A DNA stretch of 64,000 nucleotides from a bacterium (GTDB lineage Bacteria; Elusimicrobiota; Elusimicrobia; Elusimicrobiales; UBA9959). Positions 15,082-27,554 of the stretch are shown in pieces. The DNA lies in the NCBI GenBank assembly GCA_021811315.1, contig JAJZPF010000006.1, positions 37,314 through 101,313 of the forward strand, in the 5' to 3' direction. A program made the position numbers and the translations under genes. The notes under the pieces are model-generated. The model made no database searches, was not told where the DNA came from, and was given only the letters and a program-made list of their open reading frames with translations. Each line of letters begins with the position of its first letter. Within the stretch, counting starts at the first letter, position 1.

Positions 15082-17010
15082 ATGAACTGGAATATAATCC
15101 ACGGTTATGTGATCGGGGCCGCGATACCTGCGGCCTTGTTCTTCTTCTTCCGGGCGGTTTACATGCGGTACCGCCTCCTGCAGGCCTGCGCCCCGGTGCC
15201 CGACCCCGTTGCCGAGCATGGAACCCGCCTGAAAGAAGTCCTTACTTTCTTCCTGGAGCAGAAAAAACTTTTCCAGGACCTCAAGCCCGGCATAATGCAC
15301 GCTTTTATTTTCTGGGGCTTCTGTATCCTGTCGCTCCGCACTATCACCATGTTCGGCATGGCTTTCTACGGCTTCGATTTTCACCTGCCCGGATTCGGCC
15401 CGGATACGTTCGCCGGTGAAGGTTTCGCGGTACTTAAGGACTATACCGTAGTCATAGTGACCGTGATGGTCCTTTACGCCATGGTCCGGCGATATATCCT
15501 TAAAGTCCCCCGCCTGCTTAACACGCCCTCCGCTTTATTCGTGCTCCTGATGATACTCGGCCTTATGGTTACCGATATGATCTTCGAAGCGGGGCTCCGC
15601 GGCGCCTCTTCGCCTCTTGCCGGCCACACGGCCTTCCTGCTCCACTGCCTCGGCATTCTGGCTTTCCTGGTCTATATCCCGACGGGCAAGCACATGCACA
15701 TCCTCACTTCTGTTTTCAACGTCTATCTCAGGCCGCTGCACCGCAGCGGGCGGCTGACGAAGCTGCCGCTCGAGGACGAGTCGGTGGAAACCTACGGAAC
15801 CCCCAATATAGAGAATTTGACCTGGAAAGAGGCGCTGGACCTCTACACCTGCACCGAATGCGGGCGCTGCACCGAGGCCTGCCCCGCCGCGAGCACGAAC
15901 AAAAAGCTTTCTCCCCGCGACGTGATAAACAAACAGAAGCACTTCCTGGTCGACGACGAGGCCGCCCGGCTGCTTTCAGGCGACAAGACGAAAGAGCCGT
16001 CCAAAGACATGGTTCCGGACGTGGTAGAAGCCCAGGAAGCCTGGGACTGCACCACCTGCCAGGCCTGCGAGCAGGCCTGCCCGCTGAACATTTCGCACGT
16101 GCAGCGCCTTAATTCGATGCGCCGCAGCGAAGTCCTGATGAAGGGCAAGTTCCCCGCCGAACTGAAGCGCGTTTTCAAAGGGATGCAGACCAACGGCAAC
16201 CCCTGGGGCATGGGCGCCGAAAAGCGGATGGACTGGGCGAAAGGGCTGGAGATCCCCCTCCTCGAGAACAAACCCGGCGCGGAATACCTGCTTTATCTCG
16301 GCTGCAATTCAGCTTTCGACGACCGCGCGCAGAAAGTGAGCCGCAGCCTGGCCGCTCTTCTCAAGGAGCAGGGCGTTTCTTTCGCCGTGCTGGGCGAGAG
16401 CGAGACCTGCTGCGGCGAGACCGCCCGCCGGCTGGGCGAAGAAGCCGTCGGCCAGGCGCTCATCGAAGCCAACGTCGAGCTTTTCAAAGAGCTGAAAGTT
16501 AAAAAGATCATCACGCCCTGCCCGCACTGCTACAACACTTTCAAGAACGAATACCCGGATTTCGGCGGCAACTACGAAGTTCTGCACCATTCCGAACTCA
16601 TCGCGAAGCTGATGGAAAGCGGCAAGCTGAAGCCCGCGGATAATCCGCAGGGCCGCGCCGTCATCCACGACTCCTGCTACCTCGGTCGCGTAAACTCCGT
16701 CTACCAGCCCAGCCGCGACATCCTGGCAGGCGTTCCCGGCCTTGAAGTCTCCGAGCATGAAAGGTCAAAAACCAAAGGCTTCTGCTGCGGCGCCGGCGGC
16801 GGCCGTTTCTGGCTCGAAGAAGGCGAACCCAGAATAAACCACGCCCGGGTGAAACAATTGCTTGAAACGAAGCCCTCCATAATAGCCACTTCCTGCCCTT
16901 ACTGCATGAAGATGCTCTCTGACGGGATCAAAGACCTCGGCGCCACAGGCGTGGAAGTCCGCGACCTCTCGGAAATAGTAAGCGGGCCCGCCGCGGCGGT
17001 GCCTAAATGA
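15082..17010 (+). CDS. Membrane Fe-S oxidoreductase, probable ETF:(mena)quinone oxidoreductase
   Basis: A protein of 642 residues. About five transmembrane helices (1-225) resemble NarI/HdrE-type cytochrome b subunits. Two [4Fe-4S] ferredoxin motifs follow: CTECGRCTEACP near 256 and CTTCQACEQACP near 323. Two CCG domains are seen at ETCCGE (about 441) and HDSCYLGR...FCCGAGGGRF (about 530-575). This HdrDE-like architecture (formerly DUF224) is found next to etfBA in syntrophic and metal-reducing bacteria and is proposed to transfer electrons from ETF to menaquinone. The operon position after etfBA and the thiolase agrees. No canonical EtfQO flavoprotein appears in the window. The start ATG has no strong Shine-Dalgarno. 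Confidence 0.85.
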   Translation: MNWNIIHGYVIGAAIPAALFFFFRAVYMRYRLLQACAPVPDPVAEHGTRLKEVLTFFLEQKKLFQDLKPGIMHAFIFWGFCILSLRTITMFGMAFYGFDFHLPGFGPDTFAGEGFAVLKDYTVVIVTVMVLYAMVRRYILKVPRLLNTPSALFVLLMILGLMVTDMIFEAGLRGASSPLAGHTAFLLHCLGILAFLVYIPTGKHMHILTSVFNVYLRPLHRSGRLTKLPLEDESVETYGTPNIENLTWKEALDLYTCTECGRCTEACPAASTNKKLSPRDVINKQKHFLVDDEAARLLSGDKTKEPSKDMVPDVVEAQEAWDCTTCQACEQACPLNISHVQRLNSMRRSEVLMKGKFPAELKRVFKGMQTNGNPWGMGAEKRMDWAKGLEIPLLENKPGAEYLLYLGCNSAFDDRAQKVSRSLAALLKEQGVSFAVLGESETCCGETARRLGEEAVGQALIEANVELFKELKVKKIITPCPHCYNTFKNEYPDFGGNYEVLHHSELIAKLMESGKLKPADNPQGRAVIHDSCYLGRVNSVYQPSRDILAGVPGLEVSEHERSKTKGFCCGAGGGRFWLEEGEPRINHARVKQLLETKPSIIATSCPYCMKMLSDGIKDLGATGVEVRDLSEIVSGPAAAVPK

Positions 17011-17963
17011 ACAGGGTAACAGAACTCTTCGGCATTAAATATCCCATAATACAGGGCGGGATGGTCTGGTGCAGCGGCTGGGAGCTGGCCTCGGCCGTCA
17101 GCAATGCCGGCGGGCTGGGCCTTATCGGGGCCGGGTCAATGTCGCCGGAGATGCTGCGCGCCCATATCCTCAAATGCAAAGAGGCCACCGACAAACCTTT
17201 CGGGGTCAATGTACCGCTCCTGTTCTCCCACCTTCAGGAGACCATGAAGGTCATTGTCGACGAGGACGTTAAAATAGTTTTCACTTCCGGCGGGAAGCCG
17301 GACCTGTGGACTTCCTTTTTGAAAGATAAAGGCATAAAAGTAGCGCACGTAGTGCCGGGGGCGAAATACGCCGCGAAGTGCGAAGCGGCCGGCGTAGACG
17401 CGGTAGTGGCCGAGGGCTTCGAGGCCGGCGGGCACAATGGCCGCGAGGAAACTACCACCTTTTGCCTTATCCCCAAGGTGCGCGAAACCATAAAGATCCC
17501 TTTGATAGCCGCCGGCGGCATAACCGGCGGCAGGGCCATGCTTGCGGCCATGGTTTTAGGCGCGGAAGGCGTCCAGATCGGGACCCGCTTCGTGGCCAGC
17601 TGGGAATGCTCGGCTAATGCCGGCTTCAAGCAGAAAGTAGTGGAATGCGAGGAAGGCGGGACCGTCCTCGCGCTGAAGAAACTCGCGCCGGTAAGGTTGC
17701 TGCGGAATAAATTTTGCGCCGAGGTCCTGGAGCTCGAGAGCCGCGGCGCGACCGCCGAAGAGCTGACGCAGCTTCTCGGGAAAGGCCGGGCGGGCAAGGG
17801 GATGTTCGAAGGCGATATTGAAAACGGCGAGCTCGAGATCGGCCAGGGCGCGTCCCTGTTGAAAGGGATCCTGCCCGCCGGAGAAATAGTGGACAGCATC
17901 TGGAACGAGTTCCTCCAGGCGCGGAAAGAGATCAGCGAAGCAGGCGCACAGCTGGGCAGCTAG
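17007..17963 (+). CDS. FMN-dependent TIM-barrel oxidoreductase (nitronate monooxygenase / FabK-like family)
   Basis: A protein of 318 residues. The N-terminal IKYPIIQGGMVWCSGWELASAVSNAGGLGLIG matches the substrate/FMN loop of the family in its residues IQGGM and NAGGLG. The phosphate-binding stretches AEGFEAGGHNGRE and IAAGGITGGRAMLAAMVLGAEGVQIGTRF are also present. The family includes nitronate monooxygenases and FabK-type enoyl-ACP reductases. In beta-oxidation operons such genes are common but their substrate is usually unknown; a 2,4-dienoyl- or enoyl-thioester reductase role is possible. It overlaps the Fe-S oxidoreductase gene by 4 bp. A GGCGG/CCGCC hairpin (17989-18003) lies in the 60-bp gap before icmF. 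Confidence 0.82.
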   Translation: MNRVTELFGIKYPIIQGGMVWCSGWELASAVSNAGGLGLIGAGSMSPEMLRAHILKCKEATDKPFGVNVPLLFSHLQETMKVIVDEDVKIVFTSGGKPDLWTSFLKDKGIKVAHVVPGAKYAAKCEAAGVDAVVAEGFEAGGHNGREETTTFCLIPKVRETIKIPLIAAGGITGGRAMLAAMVLGAEGVQIGTRFVASWECSANAGFKQKVVECEEGGTVLALKKLAPVRLLRNKFCAEVLELESRGATAEELTQLLGKGRAGKGMFEGDIENGELEIGQGASLLKGILPAGEIVDSIWNEFLQARKEISEAGAQLGS

Positions 17964-18023
17964 CCGACAAAACGGATTCCCGGCCTCCGGCGGTTCAGCC
18001 GCCCTGCTTCAGAAAATAAAACT

Positions 18024-21000
18024 ATGACCACCGATAAAATTTATAAACCTAAAAACCATATCAGGATAGCCACCGCCACCTCATTATTCGACGGGCATGA
18101 CGCTTCGATAAACGTGATGCGCCGGATCTTCCAGGCCAGCGGCGCCGAAGTTATACACCTCGGGCATAACAGGTCCGTAGCGGAGATAGTGGCCTGCGCC
18201 ATACAGGAAGACGTCCAGGCCGTGGCCATCACCTCCTACCAGGGCGGGCACCTCGAGTCCTTCAAATACATGTACGACCTGCTCAAGCAGCAGGGCTGCG
18301 GGCATATAAAAATTATCGCCGGCGGCGGCGGGGTTATCCTTCCCGAGGAAATAAAAGAACTGCACGCCTACGGCATAGCCCGGATCTACTCGCCCGACGA
18401 CGGCCGCAGGATGGGGCTGCAGGGGATGATCAACGACACCCTTAAGCTCGCCGATTTCCCCACCGGCAACGACGCCAAGCTCGGCGCGGAGAAGGTCAGC
18501 TCAAAGGATTTCAGGTCGGTGGCCGCGATGATCTCGGCGGCGGAAAATTACCCGGAGCGCTCGGGCGCGCTCCTGAAAAAGCTCGCTAAAAAAGCCGCGG
18601 GCAACAGGATCCCGGTCATAGGCTTCACCGGCACCGGCGGCGCGGGCAAATCCTCGTTGGTGGACGAAATCATCAGGCGCTACCTGTCCGATTTCCCGGA
18701 CAAAAATATCGCTGTGCTTTCCGTAGACCCGTCGAAGCGCAAATCCGGCGGCGCGCTCCTGGGCGACAGGATAAGGATGAACGCGGTCAGCAGCCCGCGC
18801 GTCTATATGCGCTCCATGGCCACCAGGCAGTCCAATATGGCTCTGTCGAAGTACGTCAAAGACGCGCTCTGCGTCTGCAAAGCGGCCGGCTTCGACGCGA
18901 TAATCCTCGAGAGCTCCGGCATCGGCCAGTCCGACACCGAGATCGTGGACCACAGCGACGTTTCCATCTACGTGATGACGCCCGAATACGGCGCCGCCAC
19001 ACAGCTTGAAAAGATAGACATGCTTGATTACGCCGACATGGTGGCTATCAATAAATTCGAGAAGAAAGGCGCGCTGGACGCTCTGCGCGACGTAAGGAAG
19101 CAGTACGCCCGCAGCCGCCGCTCCGAGCACGCTAAGCTGGAAGACCTGCCTGTCTTCGGAACTATCGCCTCGCAGTTCAACGACGAAGGCGTGGACAAGT
19201 TTTACGGCGCGCTCATAAGCAGGGTAGCGAAAAAGACCGGCGCGGCCTTTAAGAGCAGGCCGGTCGAGAGCGGCAAACAATACCAGAAGATCCAGATCAT
19301 CCCCCCCAACAGGGTGCGGTATCTCTCCGAGATAGCCGAGACCATCCACGACTACAATAAGCGCGCGCTCGAGCAGGCCGATATCGCCCAGAAACTCTAT
19401 TCTATCCGCGAAACTATAAAAACGCTCGGCGGGGATCCCGCCGACGCGCCGGTGATAAAGCGCCTCGAAAGCACCTACAAGGAAACCGAGCATAAACTCG
19501 AAGAGCATAATAAAAAAGTGCTCGAGCACTGGGATAAAAGGCTGGAGTGCTACAAAAGCGATTTCTTCACCTACAAGGTCAGGGATAAAGAAATTAAAGT
19601 GAAGACTCACGTTGAATCTCTCTCCCACCTCCAGATACCCAAAATTTCGATGCCCGGCTATAAGGCCTGGGGCGATATCCTTAAATGGAACCTGAAAGAA
19701 AATGTGCCCGGAGAATTCCCTTACGCCGCGGGCGTCTTCCCTTTCAAGCGCGAAGGCGAGGATCCCACCAGGATGTTCGCCGGCGAGGGTGGGCCTGAAA
19801 GGACGAATAAGCGCTTCCATTATGTTTCAAAAGGGCAGCCCGCAAAACGGCTTTCTACGGCTTTCGATTCCGTGACGCTCTACGGAGCCGATCCGGATAT
19901 CCGCCCCGACATTTACGGCAAAATAGGCAATTCCGGCGTTTCCATCGCCTGCCTCGACGACGCGAAGAAGCTCTACTCCGGCTTCGACCTGGCCGCCCCG
20001 ATGACTTCCGTTTCGATGACGATAAACGGCCCGGCCCCTATCATGACGGCCTATTTCATGAACGCGGCCATCGACCAGCAATGCGAACTTTATATCCGCG
20101 CTAACGGCCTGGAGAAAAAGACGCTTAAAACTATCGAACAGCTATACAAGGCGAAAGGGACGGTCCGCCCCTCTTACCACGGCAAACTCCCCGAAGGGAA
20201 TGACGGGCTGGGACTGCTGCTCCTGGGCGTCACCGGCGACCAGGTCCTGCCGCACGACGTTTACGAGAAGATCAAAGCCGAGACCATGGCCAAGGTGCGC
20301 GGGACGGTGCAGTCCGATATCCTGAAGGAAGACCAGGCGCAGAACACCTGCATCTATTCCATAGATTTCTCCCTGAAGCTGATGGGCGACGTGCAGGCTT
20401 ACTTCATCGACCACGGGATCAGGAATTTCTATTCGGTTTCCATCTCCGGCTACCATATCGCCGAGGCCGGCGCCAACGCTGTCTCCCAGCTTGCTTTCAC
20501 CCTGGCCAACGGCTTCACTTACGTCGAGTATTACGCTTCGCGCGGGATGGACATAGACAAATTCGCCCCCAACCTTTCCTTCTTCTTCTCCAACGGGATG
20601 GACCCCGAGTTCTCGGTGATAGGCCGGGTCGCCAGGATCATCTGGGCGAAAGCGATGAAGCATAAGTACAAAGCCAATTCGCTTTCCCAGAAGCTGAAAT
20701 ACCATATCCAGACCTCGGGGCGCTCGCTGCACGCCCAGGAGATCGACTTCAACGATATCAGGACCACGCTGCAGGCCCTTTACGCCATCTACGACAACTG
20801 CAATTCGCTGCACACCAACGCTTACGACGAGGCGATAACCACGCCCACCGAGGAATCCGTGCGCCGCGCTATGGCCATACAGCTGATCATCAACCGCGAG
20901 CTGGGCCTCGCCTTCAACCAGAATCCTTCGCAGGGCTCCTTCATCATCGAGGAGCTCACCGACCTGGTGGAAGAAGCCGTCATGGCGGAATTCAACAGGC

Positions 21001-21398
21001 TGAGCGAGCGCGGCGGCGTGCTCGGCGCTATGGAGACCATGTACCAGCGGAGCAAGATCCAGGAAGAATCCCTCCACTACGAAACGCTTAAGCACGACGG
21101 CGCGATGCCGATAGTGGGCGTGAACACTTTCCTTTCCTCCAAGGGCTCCCCCACCGTGACGCCCGGGGAGGTTATCCGCTCCACCGAGCAGGAAAAGACC
21201 GGCCAGATCGCTTCGCTGAAGGCCCTGCATAAAACTTACGACAAGCAGGCCGCGGCTTCGCTGGCCGAGCTTAAGAAGAACGCCCTGGGCGGCGTGAATC
21301 TTTTCGAGAGCCTGATGGAAGCGGCCAAGTACTGCTCCCTCGGGCAGATCACCGGCGCTTTGTTCGAAATAGGCGGGCAATACAGGCGGAGCATGTGA
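18024..21398 (+). CDS. icmF: Fused isobutyryl-CoA mutase IcmF (B12 domain, G-protein chaperone, mutase)
   Basis: A fusion of 1124 residues. The N-terminal cobalamin-binding domain shows [11 protein letters not shown] (21-30, lower axial ligand H25) and [13 protein letters not shown] MeaB-type GTPase follows, with the P-loop [12 protein letters not shown] near residue 200, [11 protein letters not shown] and a Walker-B-like [12 protein letters not shown]. The C-terminal methylmalonyl-CoA-mutase-like barrel contains [23 protein letters not shown] and [26 protein letters not shown] (key residues TSGRSLH and [10 protein letters not shown]). IcmF interconverts isobutyryl-CoA and n-butyryl-CoA, and in characterised members also isovaleryl- and pivalyl-CoA. 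Its place among butyrate-oxidation genes fits the isobutyryl role. It is coupled to the ligase gene by a GTGA overlap. Length is normal for the family. Confidence 0.94.
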   Translation: MTTDKIYKPKNHIRIATATSLFDGHDASINVMRRIFQASGAEVIHLGHNRSVAEIVACAIQEDVQAVAITSYQGGHLESFKYMYDLLKQQGCGHIKIIAGGGGVILPEEIKELHAYGIARIYSPDDGRRMGLQGMINDTLKLADFPTGNDAKLGAEKVSSKDFRSVAAMISAAENYPERSGALLKKLAKKAAGNRIPVIGFTGTGGAGKSSLVDEIIRRYLSDFPDKNIAVLSVDPSKRKSGGALLGDRIRMNAVSSPRVYMRSMATRQSNMALSKYVKDALCVCKAAGFDAIILESSGIGQSDTEIVDHSDVSIYVMTPEYGAATQLEKIDMLDYADMVAINKFEKKGALDALRDVRKQYARSRRSEHAKLEDLPVFGTIASQFNDEGVDKFYGALISRVAKKTGAAFKSRPVESGKQYQKIQIIPPNRVRYLSEIAETIHDYNKRALEQADIAQKLYSIRETIKTLGGDPADAPVIKRLESTYKETEHKLEEHNKKVLEHWDKRLECYKSDFFTYKVRDKEIKVKTHVESLSHLQIPKISMPGYKAWGDILKWNLKENVPGEFPYAAGVFPFKREGEDPTRMFAGEGGPERTNKRFHYVSKGQPAKRLSTAFDSVTLYGADPDIRPDIYGKIGNSGVSIACLDDAKKLYSGFDLAAPMTSVSMTINGPAPIMTAYFMNAAIDQQCELYIRANGLEKKTLKTIEQLYKAKGTVRPSYHGKLPEGNDGLGLLLLGVTGDQVLPHDVYEKIKAETMAKVRGTVQSDILKEDQAQNTCIYSIDFSLKLMGDVQAYFIDHGIRNFYSVSISGYHIAEAGANAVSQLAFTLANGFTYVEYYASRGMDIDKFAPNLSFFFSNGMDPEFSVIGRVARIIWAKAMKHKYKANSLSQKLKYHIQTSGRSLHAQEIDFNDIRTTLQALYAIYDNCNSLHTNAYDEAITTPTEESVRRAMAIQLIINRELGLAFNQNPSQGSFIIEELTDLVEEAVMAEFNRLSERGGVLGAMETMYQRSKIQEESLHYETLKHDGAMPIVGVNTFLSSKGSPTVTPGEVIRSTEQEKTGQIASLKALHKTYDKQAAASLAELKKNALGGVNLFESLMEAAKYCSLGQITGALFEIGGQYRRSM

Positions 21399-22885
21399 TA
21401 AAAGACGAAGACAAGATCCTCTACCTCCCCTGGGCCGAGCAGAAGCGGCTGCAGAACGAGAAGCTGCACCGCTTCATCACCAGGCACCTCTACCCGTTCA
21501 GCCCTTATTACCGCAAGCTTTTCGACGATAACAAGATAAACCCCGACGATATCAGGACGGTCGAGGACCTCAGCCGCATCCCTTTCACCTCCAAGCAGGA
21601 CTTCCGCGACGCTATCCAGAAAGACCCGGCCAAGGGAACTCTGGCCTTCTGCCTCCAGCCGGACAAAGAAACTATAAGGAAATTCCTCCCGAAGAAGGAA
21701 CTCGCGAAATTCATGCTTCGGCGCGCTCTGAAGGGCGAAGCCGGCTTCAAAGCCGCGCTTGAAAAAGAATACAAGCCGATCTTCCTCACTTCCACCGCCG
21801 GGACAACGAGTACCCCGATGCCCTTCCTGTATTCCGATTACGACATACAGAACCTGAAGGTCTACGGCGGCAGGATGATAGCCACGATCGGGATACAGAA
21901 CGAACGCCTGGTGAACCTGTTCCCTTACGCCCCGCACCTGGCCTTCTGGCTGGCCGTCCTCGGCGGGCTCTCGGCCAATGTTTTCGTGCTCAGCACCGGC
22001 GGCGGCAAGACCATGGGGACGGAAGGGAATATCCGCACCATCCTGAAGATGAAACCCCAGTTCCTGCTGGGCGTGCCGAGCTACGTTTACCATGTGCTTA
22101 AAACGGCCAGGGCTGAAAAGCAGGATTTCAGTTTCCTGAACAGGATAATCCTGGGCGCGAGCCCCGTCCCCAACGGCTTTAAGAACAAAATAGCGTCTAT
22201 CCTTAAAGAGATGGGCGCTACCGACGTGAAAGTGTTCGGGACCTACGGCTTCACCGAGGCCCGGGGCGCCTGGGCGGAATGCCCCACCGAGATCAGCGTC
22301 TCGAGCGGCTACCATACCTCCCCTGACATGGAAGTTTTCGAAATAATCGACCCGGCCACAGGCGAAGTGAAAGGCGAAGGCGAGGACGGCGAGCTGGTCT
22401 ACACCGGGATAGACGCCCGCGGGACCTGCGTCCTGCGCTACCGCACCGGCGACCTGGTAAAAGGCGGGATAAGCTACGCCCCCTGCCCGCATTGCGGCAA
22501 GACCGTACCCAGGATCTCCAGCCACCTGACCCGCGCCTCGAATATCAAGAACGTACAGCTTTCCAAGATCAAGGGCTCGCTCGTGAACCTTAACGACCTC
22601 GAGCGCTTCCTCGACGACAGGCATGAGATCAATGAGTGGCAGATAGAGATACGCAAAAAGAACGACGACCCTTTCGAAGTGGACGAGCTGATCCTTAATG
22701 TCTGCCTTGCGGAGAACGTGAATAAAGACACCTTCTCCCACCTTCTTAACGAAGAGGTCATCAGCAATGCCGAAGTTTCCTTTAACGCCATCCACTATGT
22801 TACGCACCAGGAGATCTCAGAGAAGATCGAAGTGGAATCCGCGGTAAAAGCGAAAAAAATAGTGGATAAACGGCCCTCGAATTAG
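21395..22885 (+). CDS. PaaK-like acyl/aryl-CoA ligase (adenylate-forming)
   Basis: A protein of 496 residues with a GTG start overlapping the icmF TGA (GTGA). The N-terminal helix [19 protein letters not shown], the AMP-binding loop [13 protein letters not shown], the motif [15 protein letters not shown] and [14 protein letters not shown] all match the phenylacetate-CoA-ligase branch. [14 protein letters not shown] segment may bind zinc, as in many PaaK relatives. Translational coupling to icmF suggests that it activates a branched short-chain acid such as isobutyrate or pivalate, but PaaK-like enzymes are more often aryl-acid ligases, so the substrate is open. Confidence 0.8.
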   Translation: MIKDEDKILYLPWAEQKRLQNEKLHRFITRHLYPFSPYYRKLFDDNKINPDDIRTVEDLSRIPFTSKQDFRDAIQKDPAKGTLAFCLQPDKETIRKFLPKKELAKFMLRRALKGEAGFKAALEKEYKPIFLTSTAGTTSTPMPFLYSDYDIQNLKVYGGRMIATIGIQNERLVNLFPYAPHLAFWLAVLGGLSANVFVLSTGGGKTMGTEGNIRTILKMKPQFLLGVPSYVYHVLKTARAEKQDFSFLNRIILGASPVPNGFKNKIASILKEMGATDVKVFGTYGFTEARGAWAECPTEISVSSGYHTSPDMEVFEIIDPATGEVKGEGEDGELVYTGIDARGTCVLRYRTGDLVKGGISYAPCPHCGKTVPRISSHLTRASNIKNVQLSKIKGSLVNLNDLERFLDDRHEINEWQIEIRKKNDDPFEVDELILNVCLAENVNKDTFSHLLNEEVISNAEVSFNAIHYVTHQEISEKIEVESAVKAKKIVDKRPSN

Positions 22886-22911
22886 GTAGTTTGTTTTAAA
22901 AGGGGTTCATC

Positions 22912-25323
<2,412 letters not shown>

Positions 25324-25458
25324 CCTGAAAACTTCAGTAGAAGTTTTCCGCCCGCATAGCGGGCGCCCTACGGGAGGCATACACCTCTCCGGGCCTGGCG
25401 CGCATAGCGCTGGGCCCTCCGCCCGCTTCGCGGGCAATCCTGCAGGATTGAGGTTAAT
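25324..25458 (+). repeat. Intergenic region packed with six hairpins
   Basis: Almost the whole 135-bp gap folds. The stems are: (1) GAAAACTTC 25327-25335 with GAAGTTTTC 25340-25348; (2) CGCCCGC 25349-25355 with GCGGGCG 25359-25365, loop ATA; (3) GAGG 25374-25377 with CCTC 25384-25387; (4) GGGCC 25391-25395 with GGCCC 25413-25417, enclosing GCGC 25398-25401 with GCGC 25407-25410; (5) GCCCGC 25421-25426 with GCGGGC 25430-25435, loop TTC; (6) the palindrome AATCCTGCAGGATT 25436-25449. The thiolase start follows after GAGG. No U-tract is present, so this is not a plain terminator. It may be an mRNA-stabilising or translation-control segment or a cluster of REP-like units. Confidence 0.75.
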
Positions 25459-26682
25459 ATGACGAATGAACAAAAAGAATTACTGAAGAACGTGGTTATC
25501 GTCGACGCAGGCGGGAGCGCCGGCGTCCGCACCGCTATCTCAAGAGCGAAAAAGGGCGGCTTCAAGACCGTCAGGTCCGACGACCTGGCCGCGCACGTGA
25601 TAAAAGGCATCCTGGAAAGGACCAAGCTGGATCCCCTCAAGCTGAGCGAAGTGAGGCTGGGCTGCGCTTTCCCCGAAGGCGAGCAGGGCATGCAGCCGGC
25701 CAGGATGGCGGTCTTCGCCGCCGGCCTGCCGGTTAACGTCACAGCGCTGACCATCAACCGCTACTGTTCCTCCGGGCTCCAGTCTATCGTCGACGAAATA
25801 GCTTATATCGCCTCAGGAATGAAAACTATTTCCATCGCCGGCGGCATGGAGAGCATGACGATGATACCGATGGGCGGGGTTAAGTTCGCCCCCAACCCGC
25901 GCCTGGTGGAAGAATGGCCGGAAACCTACATGTCGATGGGCCTTACCGCCGAGCTTTTGGCCGAACAGGACGGGAATACAAGGGAAGAGCAGGACGCTTT
26001 CGCCCTCGACTCCCACAAGAAAGCCGTAAAAGCTTTGGACACGGGCAAATGGAAGAACGAGATCCTGCCTTATCCCGTCAAAGAAACGGGGCTGGGCGGG
26101 AAAGTTAAGGAATTTATCGTGGACACCGACGAATGCCCTCGACGCGACGCCAATATGGAAGACCTGGCCAAATTAAAACCCGTCTTCCAGGAAAAAGGAA
26201 CCGTGACCGCCGGGAATTCCTCGCAGATGAGCGACGGCGCGGCCGTCGTGATGATAACGACGATGGAAGAGGCGAAGAAGAACGGACTGAAGCCCGCCGC
26301 CAGGCTGGTAAGCTATGAAGTGGCCGGCGTCGCCCCTGAAATAATGGGCATCGGCCCCGTAGAAGCTATCCCCCGGGCGCTGGCCTCGGCCGGGTTAAAG
26401 ATAGAAGACATGGATATCATAGAGATGAACGAGGCTTTCGCTTCGCAGTCCATCTCCGTCATCAAGCGGCTTAAGAAAGATAAAGGGATAGTGATGCCCC
26501 TGGACAAGCTCAACGTGGACGGCGGCGCGCTCGCCCTCGGCCACCCGCTGGGCTGCACCGGCGCCTACCTCACGATCAAAGGCATCAATGAATGCCGCCG
26601 CCGCAAAGGCAAATACGTAATGGTGACAATGTGCATAGGCGGAGGTATGGGCGCCGCCGGCATCTTCGAAGTGCTTTACTAG
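25459..26682 (+). CDS. Acetyl-CoA acyltransferase (3-ketoacyl-CoA thiolase, FadA type)
   Basis: A classical thiolase of 407 residues. The nucleophile is C103 in NRYCSSGLQSI. The other motifs are EMNEAFASQS, the GHPLGCTGA histidine loop and the C-terminal cysteine in VTMCIGGGMGAAGIFEVLY. It cleaves 3-ketoacyl-CoA to acetyl-CoA and a shortened acyl-CoA and pairs naturally with the preceding FadN-type protein. Its last 78 bp are present a second time at 26772-26849, differing only at synonymous positions and in the stop codon. That suggests a second thiolase gene once stood here. Confidence 0.94.
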   Translation: MTNEQKELLKNVVIVDAGGSAGVRTAISRAKKGGFKTVRSDDLAAHVIKGILERTKLDPLKLSEVRLGCAFPEGEQGMQPARMAVFAAGLPVNVTALTINRYCSSGLQSIVDEIAYIASGMKTISIAGGMESMTMIPMGGVKFAPNPRLVEEWPETYMSMGLTAELLAEQDGNTREEQDAFALDSHKKAVKALDTGKWKNEILPYPVKETGLGGKVKEFIVDTDECPRRDANMEDLAKLKPVFQEKGTVTAGNSSQMSDGAAVVMITTMEEAKKNGLKPAARLVSYEVAGVAPEIMGIGPVEAIPRALASAGLKIEDMDIIEMNEAFASQSISVIKRLKKDKGIVMPLDKLNVDGGALALGHPLGCTGAYLTIKGINECRRRKGKYVMVTMCIGGGMGAAGIFEVLY

Positions 26683-26702
26683 GACCACACAGGGACGTAT
26701 CA

Positions 26703-26768
26703 GGGGACGCTGCACAATATCTCAGTTATTTTAAGTTATCGAGTTATCGAGCAGCGTCCCTATCTCCG
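26703..26768 (+). repeat. Repeat R2, copy 1
   Basis: A stem-loop repeat with perfect 10-bp arms, GGGACGCTGC (26704-26713) and GCAGCGTCCC (26751-26760), enclosing an AT-rich loop. The loop contains a tandem 8-mer TTATCGAG TTATCGAG (26736-26751). A second copy with the same spacing lies at 31592-31658. It separates the intact thiolase stop from the orphan thiolase tail. The form (GC arms, AT loop, trailing CTATCTCC) is reminiscent of REP-like or MITE-like elements; no transposase is in the window. Confidence 0.8.
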
Positions 26769-26771
26769 TAC

Positions 26772-26849
26772 AAGGGCAAATACGTGATGGTAACGATGTG
26801 CATAGGCGGAGGCATGGGCGCCGCCGGCATCTTCGAAGTACTTTATTGA
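26772..26849 (+). pseudogene. Orphan 3' end of a second thiolase gene
   Basis: Twenty-five codons plus stop encode KGKYVMVTMCIGGGMGAAGI followed by FEVLY, identical in protein to the end of the intact thiolase at 26605-26682. The DNA differs at seven third-codon positions (for example AAA/AAG, GTA/GTG, ACA/ACG, GGT/GGC, TAC/TAT) and in the stop codon (TAG/TGA). No start or upstream thiolase sequence precedes it; the frame runs back into repeat R2. It is therefore a remnant left after loss or recombination of a paralogous gene. Confidence 0.85.
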
Positions 26850-26900
26850 GTAAATTATTCTCCCCGGGAAAGACGCCGCCATTTCAGGGCAACTGGCCGC

Positions 26901-27542
26901 CTAGACCAGAACCCGCATGGATTTCTCCAAGAAATATAAAGACAAAAGGATAAGGGTGAGGCCGAGCGAAATATTTATAGCCGATTCCGTCTTTTTGGAG
27001 ATGAATTTTCCGACCCGTTTCAGGACGAAAGAGAGCAGCGTCAAGTAGGACGCTATCCCCAGCCCGAAAGAAAGCACAAAAATCACGATAGTATCCGCGT
27101 GAAAGACGGATACTATCCCCATATGCCTGATAAGCTCAGCGCATATCAGCCACCACATTATTATGGGCGGATTGGTCGACGCGAGTGAAAAACCCACGAA
27201 CAGGGCAAGGCGGTTGTTGCCCAGGGCGGATTCCTCCTGCCCTGGATTTTTGAGCTTAGTGTGCTGCCGGAGCGTGAAGAAGGCAAGGACGATCAGCACC
27301 GCCGCGCTTAAAAACCAGAAGACCGCCATGACCTTTTGATCTTTCAGGAACGGGGCTATGCCGAACATGGCGATAAAGCCGTACATAATGTCGGACAAGG
27401 CCGACCCGATAGCGACCAGCACGGCCGGGAGCAAGTAGCCGCGCAGGGAGCGCTTGGCGATTTCTATCTGGGTAGCCCCCAGCGGAATGGCGGTAAAAAA
27501 CCCCATCAGGCAGGAAACCGGGATCAGCAGGAGTATTTCCAT
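26901..27542 (-). CDS. LysE-type amino-acid/metabolite exporter
   Basis: An inner-membrane protein of 213 residues with six predicted hydrophobic segments. The N-terminal GFFTAIPLGATQIEIAKRSLRG carries the LysE/RhtB-family P-G/L-P pattern, and SLASTNPPIIMWWLI is the usual second-half motif. The family exports amino acids such as lysine, threonine or homoserine lactones; the substrate here cannot be told. It opposes the beta-oxidation operon (convergent with the thiolase). Downstream of the DUF-like gene at 27555 by 12 bp, it may be co-transcribed with it. Confidence 0.8.
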   Translation of the reverse strand: MEILLLIPVSCLMGFFTAIPLGATQIEIAKRSLRGYLLPAVLVAIGSALSDIMYGFIAMFGIAPFLKDQKVMAVFWFLSAAVLIVLAFFTLRQHTKLKNPGQEESALGNNRLALFVGFSLASTNPPIIMWWLICAELIRHMGIVSVFHADTIVIFVLSFGLGIASYLTLLSFVLKRVGKFISKKTESAINISLGLTLILLSLYFLEKSMRVLV

Positions 27543-27554
27543 CCTTGGGGAACC

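Noticed and set aside
18501..19820. 439-codon open frame antisense to icmF
   Set aside because: No domain features; it mirrors the icmF codons, and icmF is unmistakable on the other strand.
26592..26849. 85-codon frame ending in the thiolase tail as a genuine small gene
   Set aside because: Its first 57 codons are the wrong frame of the intact thiolase gene and repeat R2; only the last 25 codons are thiolase-like.
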